Shown here: positions 35,669 to 46,690 of the stretch, piece by piece
How the letters are laid out: every line of letters begins with the position of its first letter
Numbering within the stretch: the first letter of the stretch is position 1
The notes under the pieces: generated by a model
Seen by the model: the letters and a program-made list of their open reading frames with translations, nothing else
What the model was told of the DNA's origin: nothing
Databases searched by the model: none
Made by a program: the position numbers and the translations under genes
Assembly: GCA_024291935.2 (NCBI GenBank)
Contig: CM044320.1
Span: 33,634,001-33,698,000, forward strand
Length of the DNA: 64,000 nucleotides
Source of the DNA: Okapia johnstoni
Lineage: Eukaryota > Chordata > Mammalia > Artiodactyla > Giraffidae
Direction of reading: 5' to 3'

Positions 35669-35922
35669 CTTCCCAGGTGGTCCTAGCGGTAAAAGAACCT
35701 CCCTGCTAGTGCAGGAGACATAAGAGATGCAGGTTCGATCCCTGGGTCAGGAAGATCCCCTGGAGAAGGAAATGGCAACCCACTCCAGTATTCTTGGAGC
35801 CTGGAGAATCCCACGGACAGAGGGACCGGTGGGTCCCTAGCAGTGGGTCCCTAGGGATAGAGGGTCCATAGCGTCACATAGTCGGATATGACTAGAGAGA
35901 CTTAGCGTGCACGCAGTCTTCA
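35669..35922 (+). mobile_element. Bov-tA SINE with an internal duplication
   Basis: Head 'gggcttcccaggtggtccta' to 'gactagagagacttagc'. The unit gtgggtccctag is present twice (35829-35840 and 35843-35854), lengthening the A unit. Confidence 0.87.
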
Positions 35923-36162
35923 TTCACCTTGAGCTAGAAATGACTGTTAGTCCTTTTTATTTTCTTCTTTTTTCTTTAGAATCATAAGTACCATTGTTCT
36001 TTTTAATATTTAAATAAGAATATGACTTTCAAGTGAGAACTAGAGTCACACAATAGAACTTGTGTCACGCATGTCTCATAGGGGCCATGATTGAGACCTT
36101 ACAGTGGTTTTGAGAGTGAATGGAAAAATGATGGCAGTGACAAGGGAAATACTAGAAATATC

Positions 36163-36755
36163 AGTTCAATATCAGTTCAATTCAGTCACTCAGTCATGTT
36201 TGACTCTTTGCGACCCCATGGACTGCAGCATGCCAGGCTTCCCTGTCCATCAGCAATGCTGGGAGCTTGCTCAGACTCATGTCCATTGAGTTGGTGATGC
36301 CATCCAACCGACTTATCCTCTGTTGTCCCCTTCTCCTCCTACCTTTATCTTTACCAGCATCAAGGTCTTTTCTAATGAGTCAGTTCTTCATATCAAGTGG
36401 CCAAAGTATTGGAGTTTCAGCTTCAGCATCAGTCCTTCCAATGAATATTCAGGGTGGATTTCCTTTAGGACTGACTGGTTTGATCTCCTGTCCAAGGGAC
36501 TCTCAAGAGTCGTCTCCAACACCACAGTTCAAAAGCATCAATCTTTGGCGCTCAGCTTTCTTTTATGGTCCAACTCTCACATCCATGCATGACTACTGGA
36601 AAAACCATAGCTTTGACTATATGAACCTTTGTCGGCAAAGGTTCTGCTTTTTAATATATTGTCTAAGTTTGTCATAGCTTTTCTTCCAAGGAGCAAGCAT
36701 CTTTTAATTTCATGGCTGCAGTCACCATCTGCATTGATTTTGGAGCCTTAGAAAA
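36163..36755 (-). mobile_element. BovB LINE 3' part
   Basis: The reversed terminus 'cagttcaattcagtcactc' through 'cttccaatgaatattcaggg' to 'gcagtcaccatctgcattg'. About 590 bases, with several stops. Confidence 0.9.
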
Positions 36756-36779
36756 TGTAGTAACAATATACTGACAGAT

Positions 36780-36920
36780 AATGGCTTTCTGGCAGAAGGC
36801 AACCGTAAAGATTATTTATTACACACATTTTAGAAAATGAAGCAGCTACAACTCAGAAACATCAAGTGCCTCGCCAAACATTATCCAGCTAGTTGGAATG
36901 CCTAATTGTCAGTGTAGTGG
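36780..36920 (+). mobile_element. MIR-like fragment
   Basis: 'aaaatgaagcagctacaac' and 'caagtgcctcgccaaacatt' fit the MIR 3' half weakly. It lies about 130 bases before an exon. Confidence 0.4.
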
Positions 36921-37054
36921 TTTCCTATTTACACCCTACTTCCTGTCTCTCTGCAGCTGGACAGGGGAGGGTGTTTCTAGCACATGAAGACAGCCATGCT
37001 GTCCAATTTTCCAGCACATCTGGCAGGGATGACCCAAGGCCTCCTCCCTTCCAG

Positions 37055-37156
37055 GTCAGGACTCATGAAAGAAAAAGTGGTGGGAAAACTTTCTCAGAAT
37101 CCCTTTACCTGTCTCCTTTCAACAAGGGTAGAAATGTCAGCATTCAGTTGCAGCAG
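37055..37156 (+). CDS. BMAL2: BMAL2 coding exon: linker before the bHLH domain
   Basis: A 102-base exon with acceptor 'cccttccag' and donor '|gtaagtactgg'. It starts with the base that completes Gln from the preceding exon and ends two bases into an Arg/Ser codon. Translation is SGLMKEKVVGKLSQNPFT, then CLLSTRVEMSAFSCS, the low-conservation linker ahead of the basic region. The reading is open only in the frame dictated by the neighbouring exons, and this supports the call. The phase of its end (2) equals that needed by the bHLH exon at 48914, so the two can be joined directly. In human BMAL2 a short 42-base exon is recalled between them; it was not found here. Confidence 0.85.
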
Positions 37157-37544
37157 GTAAGTACTGGACTCTCACGTTGCACAATTCCTACTTGAAGAGC
37201 ACGTAGAGCGGCAGCAGAAAGTGAGTGTACACCCCCCGATTTGCTCATTATCTCTCCCAGAACTTTTCCACTCTGCCCCAGTCCTTCTTTCATCTCACCA
37301 TTTTCCATTCTAATGAAATAAGGGATGTCAAAGTGCTTTATGAATTTTACAAAGTACTGACTGTGCAGCATCCTTCCCAGAGACTCAGGGCATGAGGTTG
37401 ATTTCATTGGTGGAGCCTCCAAACACTGGATATTTTTAAGCAGAAGAGAATATGCGAGAAGTTTCACCCTTTCTGCAGCACTGTTGGATTTGAATGGAGA
37501 GCTGCTTCTTTAAAAAGGTCATTGATGAAGATTCCTTGGAATGC

Positions 37545-37690
37545 AATCATTAAACATTTATTGAATATCTACAATGTGATATCTACACTAAACATTTATT
37601 GAGTATCTACAATATATCTACTGCGTGCTGCAGTCTGTGGGGTCGCAAAGGGTCAGACACGACTGAGCGACTGAATTGAATTGAACAATG
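37545..37690 (+). repeat. Local direct repeat plus a tiny BovB/Bov-A tail
   Basis: 'taaacatttattgaatatct' is followed by a second copy 'taaacatttattgagtatct' about 40 bases later. From about 37623 to 37685 there is only the terminal stretch 'ggtcagacacgactgagcg' of a BovB or Bov-A, so a very short insertion occurred. Confidence 0.7.
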
Positions 37691-38117
37691 TGATACCCAG
37701 TAGACGAGGAGGAAGACATAGATAAGGCACAAGAAATTTGTACAAATGGGAAAGATACAAAGAATTATTACATATCATGGTAATTTCCATAAGAGGGACC
37801 CTAGGTATTATGGCAGCAAGGCAAGTTGGGTGTTTAAATAATAATGAGATCAGAAGTGAAGAACAGCTTCCTGGAAATGTTGACAGCAGCTAAGTTTTGA
37901 ATGAAAAATGGGGATGAGCCATTCAGAGCAGAAGTAGAGAAGGTGTTTCAGGCAGTAGGAACAGCTGTGCAGAAGCATAGAGTATGAAGCAGCACACTGC
38001 TCATCAGGAAACAAGTAATTGTCACAGTAGAGCAGAGGACACACCAGGAGGTGGGTGAGTTGTGAGACTTGAGGGATAAACTTGGACTAGGTTATGAATG
38101 TCTGCTGAACTAAAGAA
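37691..38117. other. Intron, possible ancient repeat
   Basis: 'ggaacagctgtgcagaagc' and 'tttcaggcagtagg' resemble a widespread mammalian repeat, but the family is not certain. Confidence 0.35.
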
Positions 38118-38123
38118 ACTGAA

Positions 38124-38339
38124 AAGTGAAATAAAAGTGTTAGTCGCTCAGTCGTGTCCGCCTCTTTGCGACCCCATGGCCTGTAGCCACCAGGCTCCTC
38201 TGTCCTTGGAATTCTCCAGGCAAGAATACTGGAGTGGGTTGCCATTCCCTTCTCCAGGGAATCTTCCCGACTGAGGGATCGAACCCGGGTCTCCTGCATT
38301 GCCGGCAGATTCTTTACTGTCTGAGCCATCAGGAAAGCC
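38124..38339 (-). mobile_element. Bov-tA SINE
   Basis: Reversed Bov-tA from 'gtcgctcagtcgtgtccgcc' to 'gagccatcaggaaagcc', with the duplicated flank ctgaaaagtg on both sides. Confidence 0.92.
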
Positions 38340-38419
38340 TGAAAAGTGTCTTATGTGCAATAAGGGAAATGGAAGGATTTTGAGAACTTAATCAGATAAC
38401 ATTTTTAAAACTTTTGCTT

Positions 38420-39150
38420 ACCTTTGCACTTTTAAAAAAGCTTTTTTTATTGTAGTAAAATATATGTAACATAAAATTTGACATTTTAACCACTTTTAAG
38501 TGTACAGTTCAGTGGCATTAATTACATTCACGGTGTTGTACAATCATCAGCACTGTCTGTCTCTAAAACTTCTCCATCACCCCAGTCAGATACACTGTAC
38601 CCGTGAAACAGTAGTTCTCCCTTCCTTTCCCTGGCCCCTGGTAACCTCTAGCCTACTTTCTAGCTCTGAGAATTTGCGTGTTCTAGGTATGTCATCTAAG
38701 TGAAATCATACAATATTTGTCCTTTTATCTCTGGCTTATTTCACTTAGTGTAGTGTTTTCAAGTTTCCTCTTCATTGTAGCGATGTAGCAGAACTTCATT
38801 CTTTTTTATGGCTGAATCATATGCCATTGTATGTATATGCCACATCCTATTTATCCATTCATTTGTTGGTGGCATTTGGGTTGTTCCCACTTTTTGGCTG
38901 TTGTGAGTAATACTGCTGTGAACGTTGGTGCACGAGTATCTGAGTCTCTGCTTTCAATTTCAGTTCTTTTGATTATATACCTACAAGTCGAATTGCTGGG
39001 TCAGATGGTAATTCTATGTTTAGTGTCTGAGGAACCACCAAACTATTTTCCACAGTACCTCCACCATTTTACATTCCCACCAGAAATGTGTGAGGGATCC
39101 AATTTCTGCATATCCTTGCTGACACTTGTTATTTTTCATTAAAGAAAAAA
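38420..39150 (-). mobile_element. Old L1 3' end, antisense
   Basis: Long run of L1 tail phrases reversed: 'aagtgtacagttcagtggca', 'tgtacaatcatcagcactgt', 'ttttatggctgaatcatatg', 'attgctgggtcagatggtaa', 'ccaccattttacattcccac'. This is one of the better preserved old L1 tails here. Confidence 0.75.
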
Positions 39151-40335
39151 AAAGCTATCCTAGTAAGTGTGAAGTGGTACAGATTTATATTTTTAAAGGA
39201 GCACTCAGGAAACAGCATGGAGGATGGACTGAAGGAGGACAATCCAGCAGGCAGAGAAAACAGTGGAGAGACGGTTGCTAGGGAATGGGTTTTCTGAGCA
39301 CTGGTCCAAGAGAGTAGCCCGGGCAGGAGGGGCCTGGAGAGCGAGGGACATATTATGACACATTTAGAAGATAGAATCTCTTAAGATTTAACCCTTGTTC
39401 ATGAGGAAGAGCAGGAATTTAAGAAGCATCCAAATTTTCTGACTTGAACCTGGGTGGAGGGTGGTATTTCATTCACTGATACTGAGGGGAAGATGATGAA
39501 TTCAGTTTTGGCTACAAGGAGAATGTGACATTTATGGGAATCTTTAAGTAGGCAGTTGGCTATAAGGATCTGGAACTCAGGGTTGAGGCATGGCCTGGAG
39601 ATGGAGATTCAGACACCGTTAATGTATGAAGAACAAGAGCAGTGACTGGCATGGATGCAGGTATGGGTGCAGGAAGGATGGGGGAGGCTCAAGGAGGAGG
39701 GGCGCCTACCCAAAATGTGAGGAGATGGGGCTGTAAAATTAGCATGGTATCTCAGAAGGGAAAGGAAGAAAGATTCAAAAAGGAAAGAGGCATGGAAAGC
39801 AGCAAATCAGAGGAGTGTTTTGACCATATTTACTTCCAATTTCATTTGTTTTTGCTTGATTTTTGAGGAGGGCCTACATTTCATTCAAAATGCAGTGAAA
39901 GTAGTTTTCAAGGAAACCTCCACTGTGTTTTGAAAAAGTTATATTACTTAGTCTAAGAAGCTACACTAAGAAAATGCATCTAAGTAATGTGAATGTTATT
40001 AATGTCAGTGAGCTTATTAAAATTCAGAAGTAAAAATATTTTTAGTACAGACCAAATGCCAGCGTGGAGAAAACATAGAAAGAGCAAATTTACTAATTGT
40101 CTAGGTTCATGTTGCAAAGGAATGAACTGTAGGACTAACGAGATTGTGCCTTTTTTCTGTTCTGCACAGGACTGTTAAAGTGTATTTTGATTTCTTAAGT
40201 ACAGTTGATTTGGATTTCATCAAGGAGGCAAATTTAGTTAGTGAGTTAATTTGCTAAGATATGTATAATCAAAGCAAAAGCATGATTTAAAACAGTTAAA
40301 CTTTACCTTTTGAAATTGAAGTAATATATATCTAC
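39151..40335. other. Intron without a recognised element
   Basis: Purine-rich between 39180 and 39830. Scanned for the short BMAL2 exon expected before the bHLH exon; no convincing match was found. Confidence 0.45.
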
Positions 40336-40340
40336 ATATG

Positions 40341-40549
40341 GGGCTTCCCTGGTGGCTCAGCAGTAAAGAATCTGCCTGCAATGCAGGAGACCTGGGTTCC
40401 ATCCCTGGGTCAGGAAGATCCCCTGGATGGGGCATGGCAACCCACTCCAGTATTCTTGCCTGGAGAATCCCATGGACAGAGGAGCCTGGCGAGCTGCAGT
40501 CCATACGGTCGCACAGAGCCAGACACGACTAAAGTGGCTAAGCAGCAGC
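40341..40549 (+). mobile_element. Bov-tA SINE (first of a tandem pair)
   Basis: Well preserved: 'gggcttccctggtggctcag' to 'gacacgactaaagtggctaa'. 'atatctacatatgggg' before and 'atatctatatatgggg' after flank it. Confidence 0.93.
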
Positions 40550-40561
40550 ATATCTATATAT

Positions 40562-40771
40562 GGGGATTCCCAGGTGGCTCAGTGGTAAAGAATCCATTTG
40601 CCGATGCAGGAGACATGGGTTCAATCCATGGATCTGAAAAATCCCCTGGAGAAGGAAATGGTAAGCCACTCCAGTATTCTTGCCTGGGAAATCCCATGGA
40701 CAGAAGAGTCTGGAGGGCTACAGTCCATGGGGTCACAAAGAGTAGGACATAACCAAGCAACTGAGCACACA
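40562..40771 (+). mobile_element. Bov-tA SINE (second of a tandem pair)
   Basis: 'gggattcccaggtggctcag' to 'ataaccaagcaactgagcac'. Same orientation as the copy 12 bases upstream. It is more diverged and carries 'ccatggatctgaaaaatccc' in the B-box arm. Confidence 0.92.
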
Positions 40772-41009
40772 TGCATATGTGTATATAATTCCACGTCACT
40801 AGGAAGAAAATCATTCATCCTGTATCATGATTTTCTACTTTAGTCCTTAGATGTGAAGTCAGGCAGAAAAGAGAAAAAAAAAAAAGCTGACTTAATCTAA
40901 CACTCTCTATTGCTTCAAAAAGACTGTTTAATTTACACCACAGAGCAGGCTGATAATGATAGAGGCATAGAGGAAGGCACATGAGCCTACATAGAATAAG
41001 CTTCATTGG

Positions 41010-41470
41010 CCTCCTGTTAGGTCTATGACCTCAAGCAGTAACCTTATTGGGCCTCAATTCCTTCATCTGTAAAATGGGGAGAGTAATAACTACATGGAAA
41101 TCAGTCCTGAATATTCATTAGAAGGACTGATGTTGAAGCTGAAACTCCAATACTTTGGCCACTTGATGTGAAGAACTGACTTGTTGGAAAAGACCCTGAT
41201 GCTGGGAATGATTGAAGGCAGGAGGAGAAGGGGATGACAGAGGATGAGATGGTTGGATGGCATCACTGACTCAATGGACATGAGTTTGAGTAAACTCGGG
41301 GAGTTGGTGATGGACATGGAGGCCTGGTGTGCTGCAGTCCATGGGGTTGCAAAGAGTCAGACATGACTGAGCGACTGAACTGAACTGAACTGAATAACTA
41401 CATGATTCTTAAATGCTGTCAGAATCAAATAACACATGTGAAAATACTTTTGATGAAGTGTCATCAAAGC
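41010..41470 (+). mobile_element. MIR SINE split by a BovB
   Basis: Before the BovB: 'gacctcaagcagtaacctta', 'ttcatctgtaaaatgggg'. After it: 'gattcttaaatgctgtcaga' and 'aataacacatgtgaaaat'. Removing the 41097-41392 insertion and one copy of the duplication gives a continuous MIR. Confidence 0.65.
41097..41392 (+). mobile_element. BovB 3' end, 296 bases, exact target-site duplication
   Basis: It starts at 'gaaatcagtcctgaatattc' and ends with the repeated ctgaa terminus. The 12-base repeat aataactacatg at 41085-41096 and 41393-41404 is perfect, so this is a heavily 5'-truncated but recent-looking insertion. Confidence 0.95.
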
Positions 41471-41801
41471 TATTTATTTAGACAGTGATAAGGAAAAGCA
41501 TGCTTTGATTAAGCTTTTATCTTAGTGGTCCTTTCTTATTTGGAACATTTTATATGCATCTCTTCATAAATTTTATTAAGTCTTCTATAAACAGCATGTA
41601 TTATCTTTTTTAAGCAGAAAAATATTATTGAATCCTCAAATAAAATACATCATATGAATAAAATAGTTCACAGGTAGGTCAAACTCTTTTCAAAGTCTAG
41701 AAAATGATCACAGTTATGTCTTCTAAAAGAGGGAAACTTGGCAACATGAGTCAGAAGCCTTAAAGTAGTTATCCATACATTATACATCTGAAGGTTTATC
41801 C

Positions 41802-42006
41802 TGGACTTCCCTGGTGGCTCAGACAGTAAAGAATCTGCCTGCAATGTGGAAGAACCAAGTTCCATCCCTGGATTGGGAAGATACCTCGGAGAAGGGAATG
41901 GATACACACTCCAGTATTCTTGCCTGGGAAATCCTATGGACAGAGGATCCCAGCAGGCTGCAATGAATGGGGTCACCAACAGTCGGATACGACTGAGCGA
42001 CTAACA
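41802..42006 (+). mobile_element. Bov-tA SINE
   Basis: 'ggacttccctggtggctcag' to 'gatacgactgagcgactaac'. The flanks 'aaggtttatcct' and 'aaagttttatcct' look like the duplicated target. Confidence 0.92.
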
Positions 42007-42242
42007 AAGTTTTATCCTAGGAGGATAATCAAAGATGCATATGTTATAGTGTTAAGTGAATCAGACAAGACATGAAAAATTTTACACTGTCATCTGAATT
42101 TTATTTTATATATTTATATCAATATATACACAATATAGAACACAAACCTATATAAATACCCTCCATGCTCCACAATTCCCCCCTGCCCCCCACGACTAAG
42201 TTAAATAGTCAAAGCTGTTTTTGTATGTATCTAGATACATGT

Positions 42243-42465
42243 CTGGTCTTCCCAGGTGACTCAGTAATAAAGAATCTACCTGCCAATGCAGGAGACTCAA
42301 GAGATGCAGGTTCGATCCCTGGGTCAGGGAGATCCCCCTGGAGAAGGTCATGGCAACCCACTCCAGTATTCTTGCCTGGATAATCTCATGGACAGAAGAA
42401 CCTGGCAGGCTACAGTCTATGGGGTCACAAAAAATCAGACACGACTGAGAAACTAAGCACACACA
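42243..42465 (+). mobile_element. Bov-tA SINE
   Basis: 'gtcttcccaggtgactcagt' to 'gacacgactgagaaactaag'. It includes the Bov-tA variant with the extra 'actcaagagatgc' in the head. Confidence 0.9.
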
Positions 42466-42904
42466 CAGATATACCTCTACAAAAGACATGTAGGGGAGAC
42501 CCATTAAATGTTGATTGTGATTATTTCCAGATGAGATTATGAAAGCTTTACCGTGAATTTTTAAAATGCCCTTTCAAAAATAAATGCACTTGGAAGTATA
42601 TATTTTAAAACACATATTTGAAGAAAAACTACTCAGCCTGCATGATTTTTTAATGTGGAAAGTATTTTATCACCATCACTTTGGTAGTGGTGTGGTGACT
42701 ACATTCTGAATGAATAAATACACTGCCACATATGTACATGTATGTAAGTATATATATAAATATTTATACATACATATACATTTAGAATATTCTGCTAAGA
42801 CATATGATAATGTGAAAATTAATATTATTGGCAAGTGATCAGTTTCCAGTTTTCAAAATTATTTCTTATTATCTAGATGAATTTTCAGACAAAATTAAAG
42901 GTCT
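42466..42904. other. Intron, AT-rich, nothing recognised
   Basis: A TA/TG-rich patch at about 42725-42785 (repeats of 'tatatata' and 'tacata'). No exon was seen. Confidence 0.5.
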
Positions 42905-44792
42905 TAGTTCAGTTCAGTTCAGTCGCTCAGTCATGTCCGACTCTTTACTACTCCATGAACTGCAGCACACCAGGCCTCCATGTCCATCACCAACTCCTGG
43001 AGTCCACCCAAATCCATGTCCATTGAGTCGGTGATGCCATCCAACCATCTCATCCTCTGTTGACCCCTTCTCCTCCTGCCCTCAATCTTTCCCAGCATCA
43101 GGGTCTTTTCTAATGAGTCAGTTCTTCCCATCAGTCAGGTGGCCAAAGTATTGGAGTTTCAGCATCAGCATCAGTCCTTCCAAAGAATATTCAGGACTAA
43201 TTTCCTTTAGGATGAACTGGTTGGATCTCCTTGTAGTCAAAGGGACTCTCAAAAGTCTTCTCCAACACCACACTTCAAAAGCATCAATTCTTCAGCCCTC
43301 AGCTTTCTTTATACTCCAACTCTCACATCGATACATGACTACTGGAAAAACCATAGCCTTGACTAGACAGACCTTTGTTGACAAAATAATGTCTCTGCTT
43401 TTCAATATGCTGTCTAGGTTGGTCATAACTTTCCTTCCAAGGAGTGAGCGTCTTTTAATTTCATGGCTGCAATCACCATCTTCAGTGACTTTGGAGCCCA
43501 GAAAAGTAAAGTCAGCCACTGTTTCCACTGTTTCCCCATCTATTTGCCGTGACGTGATGGGACCAGATGCCATGAACTTAGTTTTCTGAATGTTGAGCTT
43601 TAAGCCAACTTTTTCACTCTCCTCTTTCACTTTCATCAAGAGGCTCTTTAGTTCTTCGCTTTCTCCCATAAGGGTGGTATCATCTGCATATCTGAGGTTA
43701 TTGATATTTCTCCTGGCAGTCTTGATTCCAGCTTGTGCTTCCTCCAGCCCAGCGTTTCTCGTGATGTCCTCTGCATGTAAGTTAAATAAGCAGGGTGACA
43801 ATATACAGCCTTGACGTACTCCTTTTCCTATTTGGAACCAGTCTGTGGTTCCATGTCCAGTTCTAACTGTTGCTTCCTTATCTGCATACAGATTTCTCAA
43901 GAGGCAGGTCAGGTGGTCTGGTACTCACATCTCTTTCAGAATTTTCCACAGTTTATTGTGATCCACACAGTCAAAGGCTTTGGCATAGTCAATAAAGCAG
44001 AAACAGATGTTTTTCTGGAACTCTTGCTTTTTTGATGATCCAGTGGATGTTGGCAGTTTGATCTCTGGCTCCTTTACCTTTTCTAAAACCAGTTTGAACA
44101 TCTGGAAGTTCACGGTTCACGTATTGCTGAAGCCTGGCTTGGAGAATTTTAAGTATTACTTTACTAGTGTGTGAGATGAGTGCATTTGTGCAGTAGTTTG
44201 AGCATTCTTTGACATTGCCTTTCTTTGGAATTGGAAGGAAAACTGGCCTTTTCCAGTCCTGTGGCCACTGCTGAGTTTTCCAAATCTGCTGGCATATTGA
44301 GTGCAACACTTTCACAGCATCATCTTTCAGGATTTGAAATAGCTCAACTGGAATTCCGTCACCTCCACTAGCTTTTTTCATAGTGATGCTTCCTAAGGCC
44401 CACTTGACTTCACATTCCAGGATGTCTGGCTCTAGGTGAGTGACCACACCATCATGATTATCTGGGTCGTGAAGATCTTTTTTGTATAGTTCTTCTGTGT
44501 ATTCTTGCCACCTCTTCTTAATATCTTCTGCTTCTGCCAGTTCCCTATCATTTCTGTCCTTTATTGAGCCCATCTTTGCATGAAACGTTCCCTTGGTATC
44601 TCTAATTTTCTTGAAGAGATCTCTAGTCTTTCCCATTCTATTGTTTTCCTCTATTTCTTTGCATTGATCACTGAGGAAGGCTTTCTTATCCTTCCTTGCT
44701 ATTCTTTGGCACTCTGCATTCAAATGGGTATATCTTTCGTTTTCTCCTTTGCTTTTCACTTCCGTTATTTTCACAGCTATTTGTAAGACCTC
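42905..44792 (-). mobile_element. BovB LINE, 1.9 kb, 5'-truncated
   Basis: The reversed 3' terminus is at 42905. On the minus strand the reverse transcriptase survives in two frames, 44849-43989 (286 codons in total) and 43900-43292 (202 codons). These carry the motif A region FIDYAKAFDCVDHNK, GVRQGCILSPCLFNLH and LRYADDTTLMGE. A frameshift and stops separate them. It ends at 44792 inside the segment just after the endonuclease, where an oppositely oriented BovB begins. Confidence 0.92.
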
Positions 44793-45605
44793 ACCATCAC
44801 AGTAATCCAAGTCTATGCCCCAACCAGAGGGAAGAGAAGTGAGAGGCAAAGGAGAAAAGAAAAGGTATACTCAACTGAATGCAGAGTTCCAGACAATAGC
44901 AAGGAGAGACAAAAAGGCCTTCTTAAAAGAACAATGCAAAGAAATAAGAGGAAAACAACAGAATGGGAAAGACTAGAGATCTCTTTAAGAAAACTGGAGC
45001 TATCAAGGGAACATTTCATGCAAGGATGGGCATGATAAAGGACAGAAACAGTAAGGACCTAACTTGAGAGTCCCTTGAGCTCTAAGGAGATCAAACCAGT
45101 CAATCCTAAAGGAAATCCACCATGATTATTCACTGGAAGGACTGATGCTGAAGCTGAAGCTCCAGTACTTTGCCCACCTGATGGGAAGAGCTGATTCATT
45201 GGAAAAAAACCCTGATGCTGGGAAAGATTGAAGGCAGGAGAAGATGGGGGTGACAGAGGGTGAGATGATTAGATAGCATCACTGACTCAGTGGACATGAA
45301 TTTGAACAAACTGTGGGAGATGGTGGAGGACAGAGGAGCCTGATGTGCTGTAGTCTCTCTCACTTAAGTCGCTAAGTCCAACTCTTGTGACTCCGAGGAA
45401 TGTAGCCTGCCAGACTCCTCTGTCCATGGATTCTCCAGGCAAGAATACTGGAGTAGGTTGCCATTTCCTTCTCTAGGAGATCTTCGCGGCCCAGGAATCT
45501 CCTGCATTGCAGGCAGATTCTTTACCAACTGAGCTATGAAGGAAAACCATGCTATAGTCTATGGGGTTGCATAGAGTTGGACACAACTTAGTGACTAAAC
45601 AAAGA
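44793..45605 (+). mobile_element. Rearranged BovB in head-to-head contact with the previous one
   Basis: Three BovB blocks in + orientation: an endonuclease bit ('accatcacagtaatccaagt', 44793 to about 44826), the linker/N-terminal reverse transcriptase block (about 44827-45063) and the 3' block (about 45064-45356, resuming 45549-45605). Between blocks the intervening BovB sequence is missing. A Bov-tA splits the 3' block. Confidence 0.8.
45357..45548 (-). mobile_element. Bov-tA SINE inserted in the BovB tail
   Basis: Reversed Bov-tA with 'gtgactccgaggaatgtagc' and 'accaactgagctatgaagga'. 'tgctgtagtct' before and 'tgctatagtct' after are the two copies of the BovB target. Confidence 0.9.
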
Positions 45606-45619
45606 CAACAGACCATAGT

Positions 45620-45835
45620 ATGAGTGAAAGTGAAAGTCGTTCAGTCGTGTCTGACTCTTTGCAAACACAAGGACTGTAGCCTGCCAGGCATCTCCATCCA
45701 TGGGATTTTCCAGGCAGGAATACTGGAGTGGGTAGCCTTTCCCTTCTCCAGTGGGTCTTCCCGACCCAGGAATGGAACCGGAGTCTCCTGCATTGCAGGC
45801 GGATTCTTTACCAACTGAGTGATCAGGGAAGCCCT
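45620..45835 (-). mobile_element. Bov-tA SINE at the outer edge of an inverted repeat
   Basis: Reversed Bov-tA from 'gtcgttcagtcgtgtctgac' to 'gagtgatcagggaagccc', ending within a few bases of the left arm of the inverted repeat. Confidence 0.92.
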
Positions 45836-45837
45836 AT

Positions 45838-46190
45838 ATGTTTCACAGATGATAAAATGTTGGGGTGGGTGTATATCTTTGATCTCAAGAATTAGGTTAT
45901 TCTACTTTTGACACTTTACTGTGAACATTTGTCTGTTTCTCCTGTAACACACAGACCATGGCAACTCCAGAGTTTCTATATAAGAAAAGTTTGGGGAAGT
46001 CAATCTAATGGGAAAGGGGAAAAATAGGAGATTTGTCCTGATCTATTTCTAGAGACTTTAGATGAAGAAGTGGGAGGAAGGGGAGAAGCACTGATGGAGC
46101 TAACAACCCTCCTGCCCCCCAAAAAAACCATTCTTTGGCTAATGCCTGGAACAAAGTACATGCTTTGGGATGAATGGGATGGCATTCAAA
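45838..46190 (+). repeat. Left arm of a large inverted repeat
   Basis: This 353-base arm is the reverse complement of 46691-47056. Shared blocks include 'gggtgtatatctttgat', 'gaattaggttattctac', 'gagtttctatataagaaaag' and 'ctaatgcctggaacaaagt'. Differences are scattered (by eye about 25-30 substitutions plus a few small indels). The sequence matches no family known to me. Confidence 0.9.
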
Positions 46191-46477
46191 GTAGTAGTTA
46201 TCCATTCACGTATGCATTCATGTATGCTAAGTACATCCATTTATGTATGGATGAATGAATGCATATATCAGCCAACTTTATTTTTGAAGCTGCAGAACCC
46301 TTTGCTTAATTAATTCTTACAGCAGCTATATCATACCCCCACCCCGACTCCAGGAGTCCCTTCATTTCTGCTTTCCTCCACATGATTCCCAAGACCCCTT
46401 CCGAAGTTTCAGACTTTGGGGAGAACAGTCTGAGGATCAGTTTGCTTGCTCTTTGTTATCTACATTTAATTTGAATG
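46191..46477. other. Spacer between the arms
   Basis: About 280 bases before the SINE. Its start carries repeated 'atgtatg'/'atgaatga' units. No gene was seen. Confidence 0.7.
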
Positions 46478-46690
46478 CAGCTTCCCTGGTGGCTCAGAGG
46501 GTAAAGCATCTGCCTGCAATGCGGGAGACCCGGGTTCGATCCTTGGGTTGCAAAGATCCCCAGGAGAGGGAAATTGCAACTCACTCCGGTATTCTTGCCT
46601 GGAAAATCCCACGGACGGAGAAGCCTGGTAGGCTACGGTCCATGGGGTCTCAAAGAGTTGAACACGACTTCACTTTCACTTTCACTTTAG
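46478..46690 (+). mobile_element. Bov-tA SINE at the inner edge of the right arm
   Basis: 'gcttccctggtggctcagag' to 'cacgacttcactttcac'. 'tttgaatgc' before and 'tttaaatgc' after are the duplicated target, which coincides with the inner end of the arm. The SINE therefore came after the inverted repeat was formed or landed at its junction. Confidence 0.92.

Noticed and set aside
39470..39510. 'gaggggaagatgatgaattcag' region (39484-39505) considered as the missing 42-base BMAL2 exon
   Set aside because: No AG acceptor in phase, no GT donor at the right place, and the translation does not match.
40338..40843. Many overlapping frames of 60-120 codons on both strands
   Set aside because: All are translations of the two Bov-tA copies; the same peptides recur at every Bov-tA in the window.
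46005..46258. Three overlapping frames in the inverted-repeat arm considered as a small gene
   Set aside because: No start context, domain or splice support; the other arm does not keep the same frame because of indels.
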